A stretch of 64,000 nucleotides of DNA from Kribbella amoyensis (GCF_007828865.1 NZ_VIVK01000001.1:6448001-6512000), one strand, 5' to 3'; positions 42,169-51,942 are shown, counted from the stretch's first letter. Program-made: numbers and translations. The notes: generated from the sequence alone by a model not told the origin.

Positions 42169-43706
42169 CAATCCTCTCCCGCCGGCGGCTCGCCGTCGCC
42201 GTGGCGCTCTCGACGGCGCTGCTCGTCTCCGCCTGTTCGGGCGGCGACGGCAAGGAACAGGCGTCGGCCGACGAGCTGACCGTGATGGCGCCGTTGTTCG
42301 GTACCGCGCCGGATCCGAACGGCGAGCTCCAACAGGCCGTCGAGAAGCAGGTCGGCACGAAGCTCAAGATCACCTGGGTCCCGAACGCCGAGTACGGCGA
42401 CAAGACCAACGTCACGCTCGCCTCGGACAGCATCCCCGACCTGATGGTGGTGAACGAGAAGAGCCCGGCGTTCGTCAAGGCCGCCGAGGCCGGCGCGTTC
42501 TGGGACCTGACCGGCAAGCTGGACAAGTACCCGAACCTCAAGCCCGCCGACGAGCAGACCGCGAAGAACTCGATGGTCAACGGCAAGACGTACGGCGTGT
42601 ACCGGGTCCGGCCGTTGCTGCGGTCCGGGATCGTGATCCGCAAGGACTGGCTGGCCAAGCTCGGCCTGCAGGAGCCGCGGACGGTCGAGGACCTGTACAC
42701 CGTCGCGAAGGCGTTCACCGAGCGGGACCCGGACGGCAACGGCAAGAAGGACACTTACGGCCTGATCATCCCGAAGTGGCCCGGCGGGTACGGCAGCGCC
42801 AGCCCGTACGACGTGGTCGAGACCTGGTTCGGCGCGCCGAACGGGTGGGGTGAGCGGGACGGCAAGCTGGTTCCCGGCTTCGACACCCCGGAGTTCCTGG
42901 CCGCGAACCGCTGGCTGAAGACGTGGATCCAGCAGGGCCTGGTGAACCCGGACTTCGCCACCCTGGACAGCGGCAACTGGAACGACCCGTTCGTGCAGGG
43001 CAAGGGCGGGATGATCATCGACGTCAACGTCCGGGCCACCCAGTTGCTCGACCTGTTCAAGGAGAAGAACCCGAAGGACTTCGACAAGGTCACCCTGGTC
43101 GGCAACCTGCAGCGCGCCGACGGGCAGAAGTTCTCCTACCCGTTCACCGGGTACTCCAGCGTGATCGCGGTCTCCAAGCAGCACATCCGCAGTGAGGACC
43201 AGCTCGACCAGGTCCTGCAGGCGCTGGACAAGCTGGAGTCCAAGGAGGGCTCGATCCTGCTCACGAACGGGATCGAGGGCCGCAACTTCAAGGCCGACGG
43301 CAAGTTCGCGGTGCCGGTCAACCAGGACGACCCGAAGGTCAAGGCGATCCAGAACGACGTGGACAAGGCCTTCATCCAGCTCGGTACCCGGGCCAGCGTC
43401 GGGCTCGGCGCGTACCAGCTGCGGCCGGCCGACCCGGCCAGCCGGGCGATGCGGGAGAAGTTCGACGTGCTGATGGCCGAGGACCTGAAGACCGCGGTGT
43501 TCAACCCGGCCCTCGGGGTGATCGCGCCGACCCAGGTCAGCAAGGGCCAGACGCTGGAGAACATCGTCCCGGACGCGCGGATCAAGTACCTGTCCGGGAC
43601 CATCACCGAGGACCAGCTGAAGGCGCAGATCAAGCGCTGGTATGACGCCGGCGGTACCCAGATCGCGCAGGAGGTCAACGACCTCGCCGCCAAGGCCGGC
43701 GGCTGA
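42165..43706 (+). CDS. Sugar ABC transporter substrate-binding lipoprotein (LplA type)
   Basis: The 513-aa protein starts MTILSRRRLAVAVALSTALL and has a lipobox VSAC (Cys24), so it is anchored to the outer face of the membrane. It belongs to the large family-1 extracellular binding proteins that go with LplB/YtcP permeases (Bacillus LplA/YtcQ): LTVMAPLFGTAPDPNGELQQ, DLMVVNEKSPAFVKAAEAGA, and FTERDPDGNGKKDTYGL, a calcium-loop-like feature. It probably binds unsaturated rhamnogalacturonan oligosaccharides, judged from its neighbours. RBS AAAGGGA; the start overlaps the DUF624 stop. Confidence 0.9.
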   Translation: MTILSRRRLAVAVALSTALLVSACSGGDGKEQASADELTVMAPLFGTAPDPNGELQQAVEKQVGTKLKITWVPNAEYGDKTNVTLASDSIPDLMVVNEKSPAFVKAAEAGAFWDLTGKLDKYPNLKPADEQTAKNSMVNGKTYGVYRVRPLLRSGIVIRKDWLAKLGLQEPRTVEDLYTVAKAFTERDPDGNGKKDTYGLIIPKWPGGYGSASPYDVVETWFGAPNGWGERDGKLVPGFDTPEFLAANRWLKTWIQQGLVNPDFATLDSGNWNDPFVQGKGGMIIDVNVRATQLLDLFKEKNPKDFDKVTLVGNLQRADGQKFSYPFTGYSSVIAVSKQHIRSEDQLDQVLQALDKLESKEGSILLTNGIEGRNFKADGKFAVPVNQDDPKVKAIQNDVDKAFIQLGTRASVGLGAYQLRPADPASRAMREKFDVLMAEDLKTAVFNPALGVIAPTQVSKGQTLENIVPDARIKYLSGTITEDQLKAQIKRWYDAGGTQIAQEVNDLAAKAGG

Positions 43707-43709
43707 TCG

Positions 43710-44708
43710 ATGGCCACCGATCTGGTGCCGGAGGTGGTGCAGCCTGCCGCGGGGTCCTCGCGGCAGGCGTCCCCTCCGAAGCGCAAGCGGCCGCGCCGGC
43801 CGGTCCCGTTGTGGCGGGAGCTGTTCCGCTACCGCTGGCTGTACCTGTTGCTGTTGCCCGGCCTGGTGTACTTCGTCGTCTTCAAGTACCTGCCGATGTA
43901 CGGGCTGAGCATCGCGTTCAAGGACTACGTGCCGTTCCTCGGCTACTCGGGCAGCCAGTGGGTCGGGCTGGAGCATTTCCGCGAGTTGTTCACCGGGCCG
44001 GACTTCGGCCGGTTGATGTTCAACACGTTGCTGCTGGCGTTGCTGACGATCGTGTTCGTCTTCCCGGCGCCGATCGTGGTCGCGCTGCTGCTGAACGAGC
44101 TCCGGGTGAACGTGCTGAAGCGGTCGGTGCAGTCGCTGATCTACATCCCGCACTTCCTGTCCTGGACGATTGTTGCCTCACTCACCTATCTGCTGTTCTC
44201 GGTCGACTTCGGCGTGATCGCGAACTGGATCCACGGCCTGGTCGGCGGGCAGAAGGTCGACTACGTCGCGCAGGCGGACTGGTTCCGGCCGTTGATCGTG
44301 CTGCAGCTGCTCTGGAAGCAGACCGGCTGGGGCACGATCATCTACCTGGCCGCGCTGGCCGGGGTCGACTCGCAGCTGTACGAGGCGGCCCGGGTGGACG
44401 GGGCGGGCCGGTGGCGGCAGTTCTGGCACATCACCTTGCCGGCGATCCGGCCGACCATCGTGGTGATGGCGATCCTGACCTCCGGGCACCTGATGGACTC
44501 GGGGTTCGAGCAGATCTGGCTGATGACCACGTCGCTGAACCGGGACGTCGCGGACGTGTTCGACACGTTCGTCTACTACATCGGCATCACGCAGGGCGCG
44601 TTCAGCTACGCGACCGCCGTCGGCCTGTTCAAGGGTCTGGTCGGTGTCCTGCTGATCTTCGGCTCGAACTGGCTGGCCAAGCGCCTCGGCCAGCGCGGCC
44701 TGTTCTGA
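43710..44708 (+). CDS. Sugar ABC transporter permease (LplB type)
   Basis: The 332-aa membrane protein has six helices and the cytoplasmic EAA loop YEAARVDGAGRWRQFWHITL (about 229-248), which contacts the ATPase. Its start region FRYRWLYLLLLPGLVYFVVF, then KYLPMYGLSIAFKDY, is typical of the LplB/YtcP group (polygalacturonan or rhamnogalacturonan uptake). A polar, basic N-terminal extension of about 35 residues precedes helix 1. It begins 3 nt after the binding-protein stop, so it is in the same operon. Confidence 0.93.
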   Translation: MATDLVPEVVQPAAGSSRQASPPKRKRPRRPVPLWRELFRYRWLYLLLLPGLVYFVVFKYLPMYGLSIAFKDYVPFLGYSGSQWVGLEHFRELFTGPDFGRLMFNTLLLALLTIVFVFPAPIVVALLLNELRVNVLKRSVQSLIYIPHFLSWTIVASLTYLLFSVDFGVIANWIHGLVGGQKVDYVAQADWFRPLIVLQLLWKQTGWGTIIYLAALAGVDSQLYEAARVDGAGRWRQFWHITLPAIRPTIVVMAILTSGHLMDSGFEQIWLMTTSLNRDVADVFDTFVYYIGITQGAFSYATAVGLFKGLVGVLLIFGSNWLAKRLGQRGLF

Positions 44709-44721
44709 AGGGACCAAGCAC

Positions 44722-45615
44722 ATGCCGAGAACCCCGACCGTGCGGTACTACGACTCGAAAGGCAGCCGCGCCTTCGACATCCTGAACGCCGTCCTGCTGA
44801 TCGGGCTGTCGCTGGTCACCGTGCTGCCGCTGCTGTACGTGCTGGCCGGGTCGTTCGCGACCGAGTCGGAGATCAGCTCCCGGCCGTTCTTCCTCTGGCC
44901 GGAGAAGTTCGTTACCGACACCTACACCTACATCTTCTCCACCGGCACGTTCGTCCGGGCACTGCTGACCACGATCTGCGTGACCGCGGTCGGCACCGTG
45001 ATCCAGCTGCTGCTGACGCTGACGATGGCGTACCCGCTGGCGAAGCGGTACCTGCCGGGCCGCACCCTGGTGCTCAACCTGGTGATCTTCACCCTGGTCT
45101 TCAGCGGCGGGATGATCCCGACGTACCTGGTGGTGCGGGACCTGGGCCTGCTGGACAGCTACTGGGCGCTGATCCTGCCGCTGGCGATCAACCCGTTCTA
45201 CCTGATCGTGGTGAAGAGCTTCTTCCAGGAGTTGCCCGAGGCGCTCGAGGAAGCGGCCCGGATCGACGGCTGCAACGAGCTGAACGTGTTCCTGCGGATC
45301 GTGCTGCCGTTGTCGAAGCCGATCATCGCGACCTTCTCGCTGTTCTACGCGGTCGCGATCTGGAACGACTACATGTCGCCCTTGCTCTACATCGACGACA
45401 GCAAGAAGTGGACCCTGCAAATGATCGTCCGCCAGCTCACCGCGGCGAACGCCGACTCCGCCAACGTCCTGCAGCAACTCGAGACCGTGACGTTCCCCGA
45501 GCAGGGCCTGAAGTTCGCGGTGGTGGTCGTGGCGACGCTGCCGATCCTGCTCTTCTACCCGTTCCTGCAGAAGCACTTCGCCAAGGGCGTCCTGATCGGA
45601 TCGGTGAAGGAATGA
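44722..45615 (+). CDS. Carbohydrate ABC transporter permease (YtcP/LplC type)
   Basis: The 297-aa second permease has six helices and the EAA loop LEEAARIDGCNELNVFLRIV (about 174-193). FDILNAVLLIGLSLVTVLPL and LYVLAGSFATESEISSRPFF are typical of the YesQ/YtcP/LplC group. It lies 13 nt after the first permease, with RBS AAGGGA. The stop overlaps the next ATG (ATGA). No ATP-binding subunit is encoded anywhere in the locus, so a shared MsmX-like ATPase is expected elsewhere in the genome. Confidence 0.93.
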   Translation: MPRTPTVRYYDSKGSRAFDILNAVLLIGLSLVTVLPLLYVLAGSFATESEISSRPFFLWPEKFVTDTYTYIFSTGTFVRALLTTICVTAVGTVIQLLLTLTMAYPLAKRYLPGRTLVLNLVIFTLVFSGGMIPTYLVVRDLGLLDSYWALILPLAINPFYLIVVKSFFQELPEALEEAARIDGCNELNVFLRIVLPLSKPIIATFSLFYAVAIWNDYMSPLLYIDDSKKWTLQMIVRQLTAANADSANVLQQLETVTFPEQGLKFAVVVVATLPILLFYPFLQKHFAKGVLIGSVKE

Positions 45616-48203
45616 CGACACTGCACTGGCTCGACAAGCCGAAGAACCAGGGCGTGACCTGGGGCGTCCCGTGGCGACGCGGCACGGTACCGGCCGGCAC
45701 CCCCTTCGCCATCAAGGACGGCACCCCGGTCCAGAGCTGGACCACGGCAACCTGGCCGGACGGCTCGGTTAAATGGTCGGCGCACGCGATCGGTCCAGGT
45801 GCACCACAGGCCGAGTACGAGCTCGTCCCAGGTGAGACCTCGACCGCACCGGGACAGCCGATCAAGGTGAGCGAGCAGGACGATGGCGTCCAGGTCGGTA
45901 CCGGTGACGTTACCTGGATCCTGACCAAGCCACGACTCATCCAGTCCATCCGGTACGGCGAACGCGAGGTCGTCCGCGATGTCCGGCTGGTCAGCCTCAA
46001 GCAGGACGGGCCCGACGAGGACGGCGACCGGACGAGACGGGAGACGACCGCCGAGGTCGAGCGGATCGTCGTCGAGCAACGGGGACCGGTTCGTGCCGTG
46101 GTTCGGGTCGAGGGACGGCACGGTGACTGGCTGCCGTTCAGCGTGCGGCTGTACTTCTACGCCGGCGCGACCGACGTCCGGATCGTGCACACGTTCGTCT
46201 GGGACGGCGATCCCGACCGGGACTTCCTGGCCGGCCTCGGTCTCAGCGCCGACGTGGTGATGACCGACGAACCGCACAACCGGCACATCCGGCTCGCCGG
46301 TCCCGAGGGGTTCCTCACCGAGGCGGTCCGCGGACTCACCGGTCTACGGCGCGATCCGGGCGAGGAGGTACGCCGGGCGCAGGTGGCGGGCGAGTCCGTC
46401 GGGGAGATCCCGAATCCCGAGGTCTCGCAGCGGCTCCACCTCATCCCGCGGTGGAACGACTACACCCTCGACCAGTCCAGCGCAGACGGGTTCACCCTGC
46501 GGAAGCGGACCGCGCCCGGCCATGGCTGGGTGACGATCCCGGCCGGGACCAGGGCACCCGGGTACGGCTATGTGGGAGGGGCCGGCGGTGGGCTCGGATT
46601 CGGGCTGCGGGACTTCTGGAAGGTGCATCCGACCCGGTTGGACATCCGGCGGGCCGCGACCGATCTGGCCACGGCGACCGTGTGGATGTGGTCGCCGAGC
46701 GCGCCCGCGATGGACCTGCGGTACTGGCACGACGGGATGGGCCAGGACACCTACGCCGAACAGCTCGAAGGCCTGGAGATCACCTACGAGGACTACGAGC
46801 CCGGGTTCGGCACCGCGCACGGGATCGCCCGGACGCACGAGCTGACCTTGCGGGTCCACGAGGCGACGCCGTCGGCCGAGGCGCTGGCCGAGCACGCCGA
46901 GATGCTCAACTTCCCCGCGCAGCTCGCGGCCTCGCCACAACGGCTGCACGAAGCCGGCGTGTTCGGGAGCTGGGGTCTGCCGGATCCGGAGCACCAGGAC
47001 CTGGAGGACAGGCTCGGTTTCCTCTTCGACTACTACGTGCGGCAACGCGAGCAACGCCGGTGGTACGGGTTCTGGGACTACGGCGACGTGATGCACACCT
47101 ACGACCGGGACCGGCACACCTGGCGGTACGACGTCGGCGGGTACGCCTGGGACAACTCGGAGCTCTCCCCCGATCTGTGGCTCTGGTACCAGTTCCTGCG
47201 GACCGGCCGGGCCGATGTGTTCCGGTTCGCCGAGGCGATGACGCGGCACACCGGCGAGGTCGATGTGCACCACCTCGGCCGGTGGAAGGGACTCGGGTCG
47301 CGGCACAACGTGCAGCACTGGGGATGCAGTTGCAAGCAGTTGCGGATCTCCAGCGCGATCTACCGCCGGTTCTTCTACTACCTGACCGCCGACGAACGGA
47401 CCGGCGATCTCCTGGACGAGCTCGCCCAGGCCGAGGAGACCTTCCTGGCCGTCGATCCGCTGCGCAAGGTGCGGACCGACGTCTACACGCCCGACTCGCA
47501 CGCCTTGTCGGTCGGGCTCGGGGTCGACTGGGGTGCGCTGGCCGCCGCCTGGCTGACTCGCTGGGAGCGGCACGGTGACGAGCGGGCCCGGCAACGGCTG
47601 GTCGGCACGATGACCGACATCGCCGCGCTCCCGTACGGCTTCCTCACCGGCAACGCCCTCTTCGACCTGAGCACCGGCCGCTTCGACACCACCCGCGCGA
47701 CCATCTCGGTCTCGCACCTGTCCGCGATCTTCGGCCTGCCCGAGATCTGCGCCGAACTGATCGACCTCGACCTCGACGTGCCCGGCTTCGAGAAGGCGTG
47801 GCTGCAGTACTGCCGGTTGTTCCTCGCCACCCCGGACCAGCAGGCCGCCGAGGTCGGGCAGCCACTGACCGGGATCTCGCTGGTCCAGGCGCACAGCCGG
47901 CTCGCCGCGTACGCCGCCGCGCGGACCGGCGATCCCGAGCTGGCGAAAGTTGCCTGGCGCAAATTCTTCGTCGACGAGGGCGACCAGCTCAACCGCAACG
48001 CCCTGCAACGCGAAACCCACTGGCACCTCACCGCGGTCCGCAGCCCCGGCGTCCTGATGCCGATCGACGAAGCCCCCTTCGTCGGCACCAACGGCGCCGC
48101 GCAGTACGGCCTGGCCGCGATCCAGAACCTTGCCCTCGTCCCCGAACACCGAACCCACCTCGGAGGTGGAACCGCGTGGAGCTCACCCGACGAACCGTCC
48201 TAG
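45612..48203 (+). CDS. Cytoplasmic PcRGLX-type exo-rhamnogalacturonan lyase family protein
   Basis: The 863-aa protein has no signal peptide (MTTLHWLDKPKNQGVTWGVP). It shows the PcRGLX layout: N-terminal RIFT-barrel (about 1-100: TVPAGTPFAIKDGTPVQSWT, WPDGSVKWSAHAIG), a middle beta domain (about 100-400) and a C-terminal alpha/alpha-barrel with GFWDYGDVMHTYDRDRHTW, RYDVGGYAWDNSELSPDLWL and AMTRHTGEVDVHHLGRWKGL. The founding enzyme, from Penicillium, cleaves rhamnogalacturonan I from the end (PL26). Imported oligosaccharides are the likely substrate. ATGA overlap with the permease. Family from motif memory; specificity is inferred. Confidence 0.8.
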   Translation: MTTLHWLDKPKNQGVTWGVPWRRGTVPAGTPFAIKDGTPVQSWTTATWPDGSVKWSAHAIGPGAPQAEYELVPGETSTAPGQPIKVSEQDDGVQVGTGDVTWILTKPRLIQSIRYGEREVVRDVRLVSLKQDGPDEDGDRTRRETTAEVERIVVEQRGPVRAVVRVEGRHGDWLPFSVRLYFYAGATDVRIVHTFVWDGDPDRDFLAGLGLSADVVMTDEPHNRHIRLAGPEGFLTEAVRGLTGLRRDPGEEVRRAQVAGESVGEIPNPEVSQRLHLIPRWNDYTLDQSSADGFTLRKRTAPGHGWVTIPAGTRAPGYGYVGGAGGGLGFGLRDFWKVHPTRLDIRRAATDLATATVWMWSPSAPAMDLRYWHDGMGQDTYAEQLEGLEITYEDYEPGFGTAHGIARTHELTLRVHEATPSAEALAEHAEMLNFPAQLAASPQRLHEAGVFGSWGLPDPEHQDLEDRLGFLFDYYVRQREQRRWYGFWDYGDVMHTYDRDRHTWRYDVGGYAWDNSELSPDLWLWYQFLRTGRADVFRFAEAMTRHTGEVDVHHLGRWKGLGSRHNVQHWGCSCKQLRISSAIYRRFFYYLTADERTGDLLDELAQAEETFLAVDPLRKVRTDVYTPDSHALSVGLGVDWGALAAAWLTRWERHGDERARQRLVGTMTDIAALPYGFLTGNALFDLSTGRFDTTRATISVSHLSAIFGLPEICAELIDLDLDVPGFEKAWLQYCRLFLATPDQQAAEVGQPLTGISLVQAHSRLAAYAAARTGDPELAKVAWRKFFVDEGDQLNRNALQRETHWHLTAVRSPGVLMPIDEAPFVGTNGAAQYGLAAIQNLALVPEHRTHLGGGTAWSSPDEPS

Positions 48204-50881
48204 CCGGTCTGGCCGCTGTCCCCGTGGCCTCGCTGCTGGACCCGCGGACGGCCGCTGCCGTCCCGACCGCCCCCGCCGAAGTCCCCCCGGTCGGCCTGAG
48301 CTGGCTGGAAGGCCGCCCGGGCACCGCTGCCGTCACCACCTGGGGTACCCCGTGGCCGCAAGGCGCGGTCCGCCCCGACCAGACGTTCGAGCTCGCCGCG
48401 GCCGACGGTACCGCGGTCCCGTTGCAGAGCTGGCCCACGGCGTACTGGCCGGACGGCTCGCTGAAGTGGAGCGCGCACGCGGTCACCGCGGCGACGCCGG
48501 CCGAGACGTACACCCTCAAGGCCGGGACGCCGGCCGCACCGAGTACGCCCGTCACGGTGAAGAACGAGAAACAGTTCATCGACGTGGACACCGGCGTGAT
48601 CAGGACCCGGATCCGCAAGGACGGCACCGACCTGATCAGCCAGATCTGGCGCGGCGGCGTCGAGATCGCGCGCAAGGGCACCCTGGTCAACCTTCGGCAG
48701 GACCGGATCGCCGAGGACGAGGAGACCGGAGTCGCCCGCGAGCGGTACGAGAGCTCGATCGAGAAGGTCACCGTCGAACAGTCCGGACCGGTGCGCGCGG
48801 TGGTCCGGATCGACGGTCGGCACGTGAACAAGAAGGGCAAGTCCTGGCTGCCGTTCACGGTCCGGCTCTACTTCTACGCGGGTGCTGAGAACATCCGGAT
48901 GGTGCACACGTTCGTGTACGACAAGGACGGCCAGAACGACTTCCTGGCCGGCCTCGGGGTGCGCTTCCGAGTCCCGCTGCGCGACGCGGCGTACGACCGG
49001 CACGTCCGGTTCGTCGGTGAAGGGCACGGCCTGCTCGCCGAAGCGGTGAAGGGGATCACCGGACTCCGCCGCGATCCTGGTGCCGCGGTTCGCGCTGCCC
49101 AGGTGGCCGGGACGAAGCTGCCGGATCCGTCGACCTGGGACCAGCGGGTCACGACGCGGCTGCAGTACATCCCCGAGTGGGGCGACTACTCGCTCAGCCA
49201 GCTGTCCGCGGACGGGTTCAAGGTGCGGAAGCGGACGAAGAAGGGGTACGGCTGGATCCCGGTCGACCAGGGCGAGCGGGCCGCCGGGCTCGGGTACGTC
49301 GGCGGGGTCGGTGGCGGGCTCGCGTTCGGGTTGCGGGACTTCTGGCAGCGGCACCCGACCCAGCTCGACATCCGCGGCGCGCACACCGAGGAGGCCGAGG
49401 TCACCGTCTGGCTGTGGTCCCCGGAGGCCGGGCCGATGGACCTGCGGTTCTACCACGACGGGATGGGCCAGGATACGTTCCCGGAGCAGCTCGAGGGCCT
49501 CAACATCACCTACGAGGACTACGAGCCGGGCTTCGGCACGCCGTACGGGATCGCGCGGACCAGCGAGCTCACCTTCTGGGCCTTGCCGGCCACGCCGTCG
49601 GCCGAACGGCTCGGCGCGATGGCCGACCAGGTCCGCACACCTCCGCAGCTGGTGAATCCGGTGGACCACCTGATCGGGACCCGGGTGTTCGGCGGCCTGG
49701 TCAGCCCGGTCGACCGGTCGCATCCGGCGAAGCAGGCGATCGAGGACCACCTGGACTTCCTGTTCGACTTCTACCGCGGCCAGGTCGAGCAGCGGCACTG
49801 GTACGGGTTCTGGGACTACGGCGACATCATGCACACGTTCGACGAGGACCGGCTGGTCTGGCGGTACGACGTCGGCGGGTACGCCTGGGACAACTCGGAG
49901 CTGTCACCGGATCTATGGCTCTGGTACGCGTTCCTGCGGTCGGGGCGGGCGGACATCTTCCGGTTCGCGGAGGCGATGACGCGGCACACCGGTGAGGTCG
50001 ACGTGTACCACCTCGGCCAATGGGCCGGGCTCGGGACGCGGCACGGCGTCCAGCACTGGGCCGACAGCGCGAAGCAGCAGCGGATCAGTACGGCGATCTA
50101 CCGGCGCTTCTACTACTTCCTCACCGCGGACGAACGGACCGGCGACCTGCTGTCGGAACTGGTGGACTCCGACCGGACCTTCCTGGTGCTGGATCCGTTG
50201 CGGAAGATCCGGACCGAGCCGTACGAACCGGATCCGCACGCGCTCGCGATCGGGCTCGGGACCGACTGGAGCGGACTGGCCGCGGCCTGGCTGACCGAGT
50301 GGGAGCGACAGGGACCGAAGGCGGCGACCGCGAAGGCGAAGCTGCTCGGCACGATGGAGACGATCGGTGCGATGCCGAACGGGTTCGTCACCGGCGGCGG
50401 GCTGTACGACCTGGACACCGGCCGGTTCGCCCCGGTGACGGAGAAGACGGTCAGCGTGTCCCACCTCAGCGCGATGTTCGGCCAGGTGGAGATCTGCGCC
50501 GAGCTGATCGACCTGGTGGACGTACCCGCGTTCGAGCAGGCGTGGCTGCAGTACTGCCGGCTCTACAACGCGAGCCGCGCCGAGCAGACCGCCGAGTGCG
50601 GGGCCCACTTCGGCAACCTGATCCTGCGGCAGGGCCACGCCCGCCTCACCGCGTACGCCGCGGCCCGGCTCGACCGCGACGACCTGGCCCAGCGGGCGTG
50701 GCGCGAGTTCTACACCGGTGACGGGTACGCCCCGACCCTGCCGTGGACCGCGCAGGACGTCACCTCGACGCTGAACCCGACCAAGGCGGCGACCTGGGTG
50801 TCCACCAACACGACCGCTCTCTACGGCCTGGCCGCGATCCAGACCCTCGCGCTGGCCGGCGACCACATCACCAACCCGTGA
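48176..50881 (+). CDS. Tat-exported PcRGLX-type exo-rhamnogalacturonan lyase family protein
   Basis: The 901-aa paralogue of the preceding gene shares all its blocks (YWPDGSLKWSAHAV; GFWDYGDIMHTFDEDRLVW; RYDVGGYAWDNSELSPDLWL; AMTRHTGEVDVYHLGQWAGL). It starts with a twin-arginine signal: VELTRRTVLAGLAAVPVASL, cleavage near TAAA. GTG 48176 follows GGAGGTGG at 6-8 nt and overlaps the previous gene by 28 nt. It should act outside the cell on longer rhamnogalacturonan, while its sister handles imported pieces. The pair probably arose by tandem duplication followed by gain or loss of the signal. Confidence 0.8.
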   Translation: MELTRRTVLAGLAAVPVASLLDPRTAAAVPTAPAEVPPVGLSWLEGRPGTAAVTTWGTPWPQGAVRPDQTFELAAADGTAVPLQSWPTAYWPDGSLKWSAHAVTAATPAETYTLKAGTPAAPSTPVTVKNEKQFIDVDTGVIRTRIRKDGTDLISQIWRGGVEIARKGTLVNLRQDRIAEDEETGVARERYESSIEKVTVEQSGPVRAVVRIDGRHVNKKGKSWLPFTVRLYFYAGAENIRMVHTFVYDKDGQNDFLAGLGVRFRVPLRDAAYDRHVRFVGEGHGLLAEAVKGITGLRRDPGAAVRAAQVAGTKLPDPSTWDQRVTTRLQYIPEWGDYSLSQLSADGFKVRKRTKKGYGWIPVDQGERAAGLGYVGGVGGGLAFGLRDFWQRHPTQLDIRGAHTEEAEVTVWLWSPEAGPMDLRFYHDGMGQDTFPEQLEGLNITYEDYEPGFGTPYGIARTSELTFWALPATPSAERLGAMADQVRTPPQLVNPVDHLIGTRVFGGLVSPVDRSHPAKQAIEDHLDFLFDFYRGQVEQRHWYGFWDYGDIMHTFDEDRLVWRYDVGGYAWDNSELSPDLWLWYAFLRSGRADIFRFAEAMTRHTGEVDVYHLGQWAGLGTRHGVQHWADSAKQQRISTAIYRRFYYFLTADERTGDLLSELVDSDRTFLVLDPLRKIRTEPYEPDPHALAIGLGTDWSGLAAAWLTEWERQGPKAATAKAKLLGTMETIGAMPNGFVTGGGLYDLDTGRFAPVTEKTVSVSHLSAMFGQVEICAELIDLVDVPAFEQAWLQYCRLYNASRAEQTAECGAHFGNLILRQGHARLTAYAAARLDRDDLAQRAWREFYTGDGYAPTLPWTAQDVTSTLNPTKAATWVSTNTTALYGLAAIQTLALAGDHITNP

Positions 50882-50894
50882 AGGGAGGCGGCGA

Positions 50895-51929
50895 ATGGCA
50901 AGTATCGTCGCGACCGGCCTCGCGTTCGTGATGGCGGGTGGCGGGCTCGGACCGGCTCCGCACCCGGATCCCGGCCTGCTCGCGCAGTGCACGGGGACGG
51001 CACCGATCACCTGCACCTTCGACGTACCGCCGGGGCACTACGACGTAACCGTTGCCCTGGGCAACCGTCAGGAGGCGGCGCGGACCGAGGTACTGGCCGA
51101 GGCTCGCCGGTTGATGGTGCCGGCGACGGACAGTGCCGCGGGTGAGCTGGTCCGGCGGACGTTCACCGTGAACGTACGCGACCCCGAGGGACAGCAGAAC
51201 AGCTTCGCCGGACCCGGGACGCCGGGACTCACCCTGACCTTTACCGGGCCGGCTCCGAAGGTCAGTGGGATCGGCCTCGCTCCTGCGGCTACCCCGCGGC
51301 TGTTCCTGGCCGGGGACTCGACCGTCACGGACCAGGAGACCGCGCCGTACACCGGTTGGGGCCAGCGGTTGCCGCGCTGGTTCCGGCACGGGCTGTCGGT
51401 GGTGAACCACTCGGGCTCCGGCGAGAGTACGGTGTCGTTCCTCGCCGAGCCCGCGATGTGGGCGGCGATGCGGCCGCAGTTGCGGCCGGGCGACGTGGCA
51501 CTCGTGCAGTTCGGCCACAACGACAAGCAGACGACCGCCGAGCAGTTCCGCGCCAACCTGACCGAGATCGTCGACGGCATCCGGGCGACCGGGGCGACGC
51601 CGGTCCTGGTGACGCCGATCGTGCGGCGCTGGTTCACCGGGGACCGGCTGAACGCGACCGGGTTGATCGTGAACGGACTCGGGGTCGACCTGCCCGCGGA
51701 GATGCGCGCGGTCGCGGCGAGCAAGGACGTCAGCTTGATCGACCTCACCGCGCGGTCCCAGGCGGTCGTCGAGGACCTCGGTCCGGAGGCGGCGAAGGCG
51801 CTCTACCTGACCCGGGAGAAGCGGGACGACACGCACACCTCGGAGTACGGCGCGTCGGTCTACTCCGACCTGGTCGCGGCCGGGCTGACCGAGCTCGGCC
51901 TGGTCCCCGACCGGTACTGGAACCGCTGA
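50895..51929 (+). CDS. SGNH/GDSL rhamnogalacturonan acetylesterase-like protein
   Basis: The 344-aa protein has an N-terminal galactose-binding-like beta domain (about 40-130). The SGNH hydrolase follows: FLAGDSTVTDQE (nucleophile Ser about 142), VNHSGSGEST (Gly block), VQFGHNDKQ (Asn block) and DDTHTSEYGASVYSDLVAAG (catalytic Asp/His). The GDST and DxTHxxxxGA pattern fits the rhamnogalacturonan acetylesterases YesT/RhgT. It would remove acetyl groups from rhamnogalacturonan I. A weak Sec signal may exist (SIVATGLAFVMAGG) but lacks basic residues. The start is 13 nt after the upstream stop. Last gene of the operon. Confidence 0.87.
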   Translation: MASIVATGLAFVMAGGGLGPAPHPDPGLLAQCTGTAPITCTFDVPPGHYDVTVALGNRQEAARTEVLAEARRLMVPATDSAAGELVRRTFTVNVRDPEGQQNSFAGPGTPGLTLTFTGPAPKVSGIGLAPAATPRLFLAGDSTVTDQETAPYTGWGQRLPRWFRHGLSVVNHSGSGESTVSFLAEPAMWAAMRPQLRPGDVALVQFGHNDKQTTAEQFRANLTEIVDGIRATGATPVLVTPIVRRWFTGDRLNATGLIVNGLGVDLPAEMRAVAASKDVSLIDLTARSQAVVEDLGPEAAKALYLTREKRDDTHTSEYGASVYSDLVAAGLTELGLVPDRYWNR

Positions 51930-51942
51930 GAACAAGTACCGC

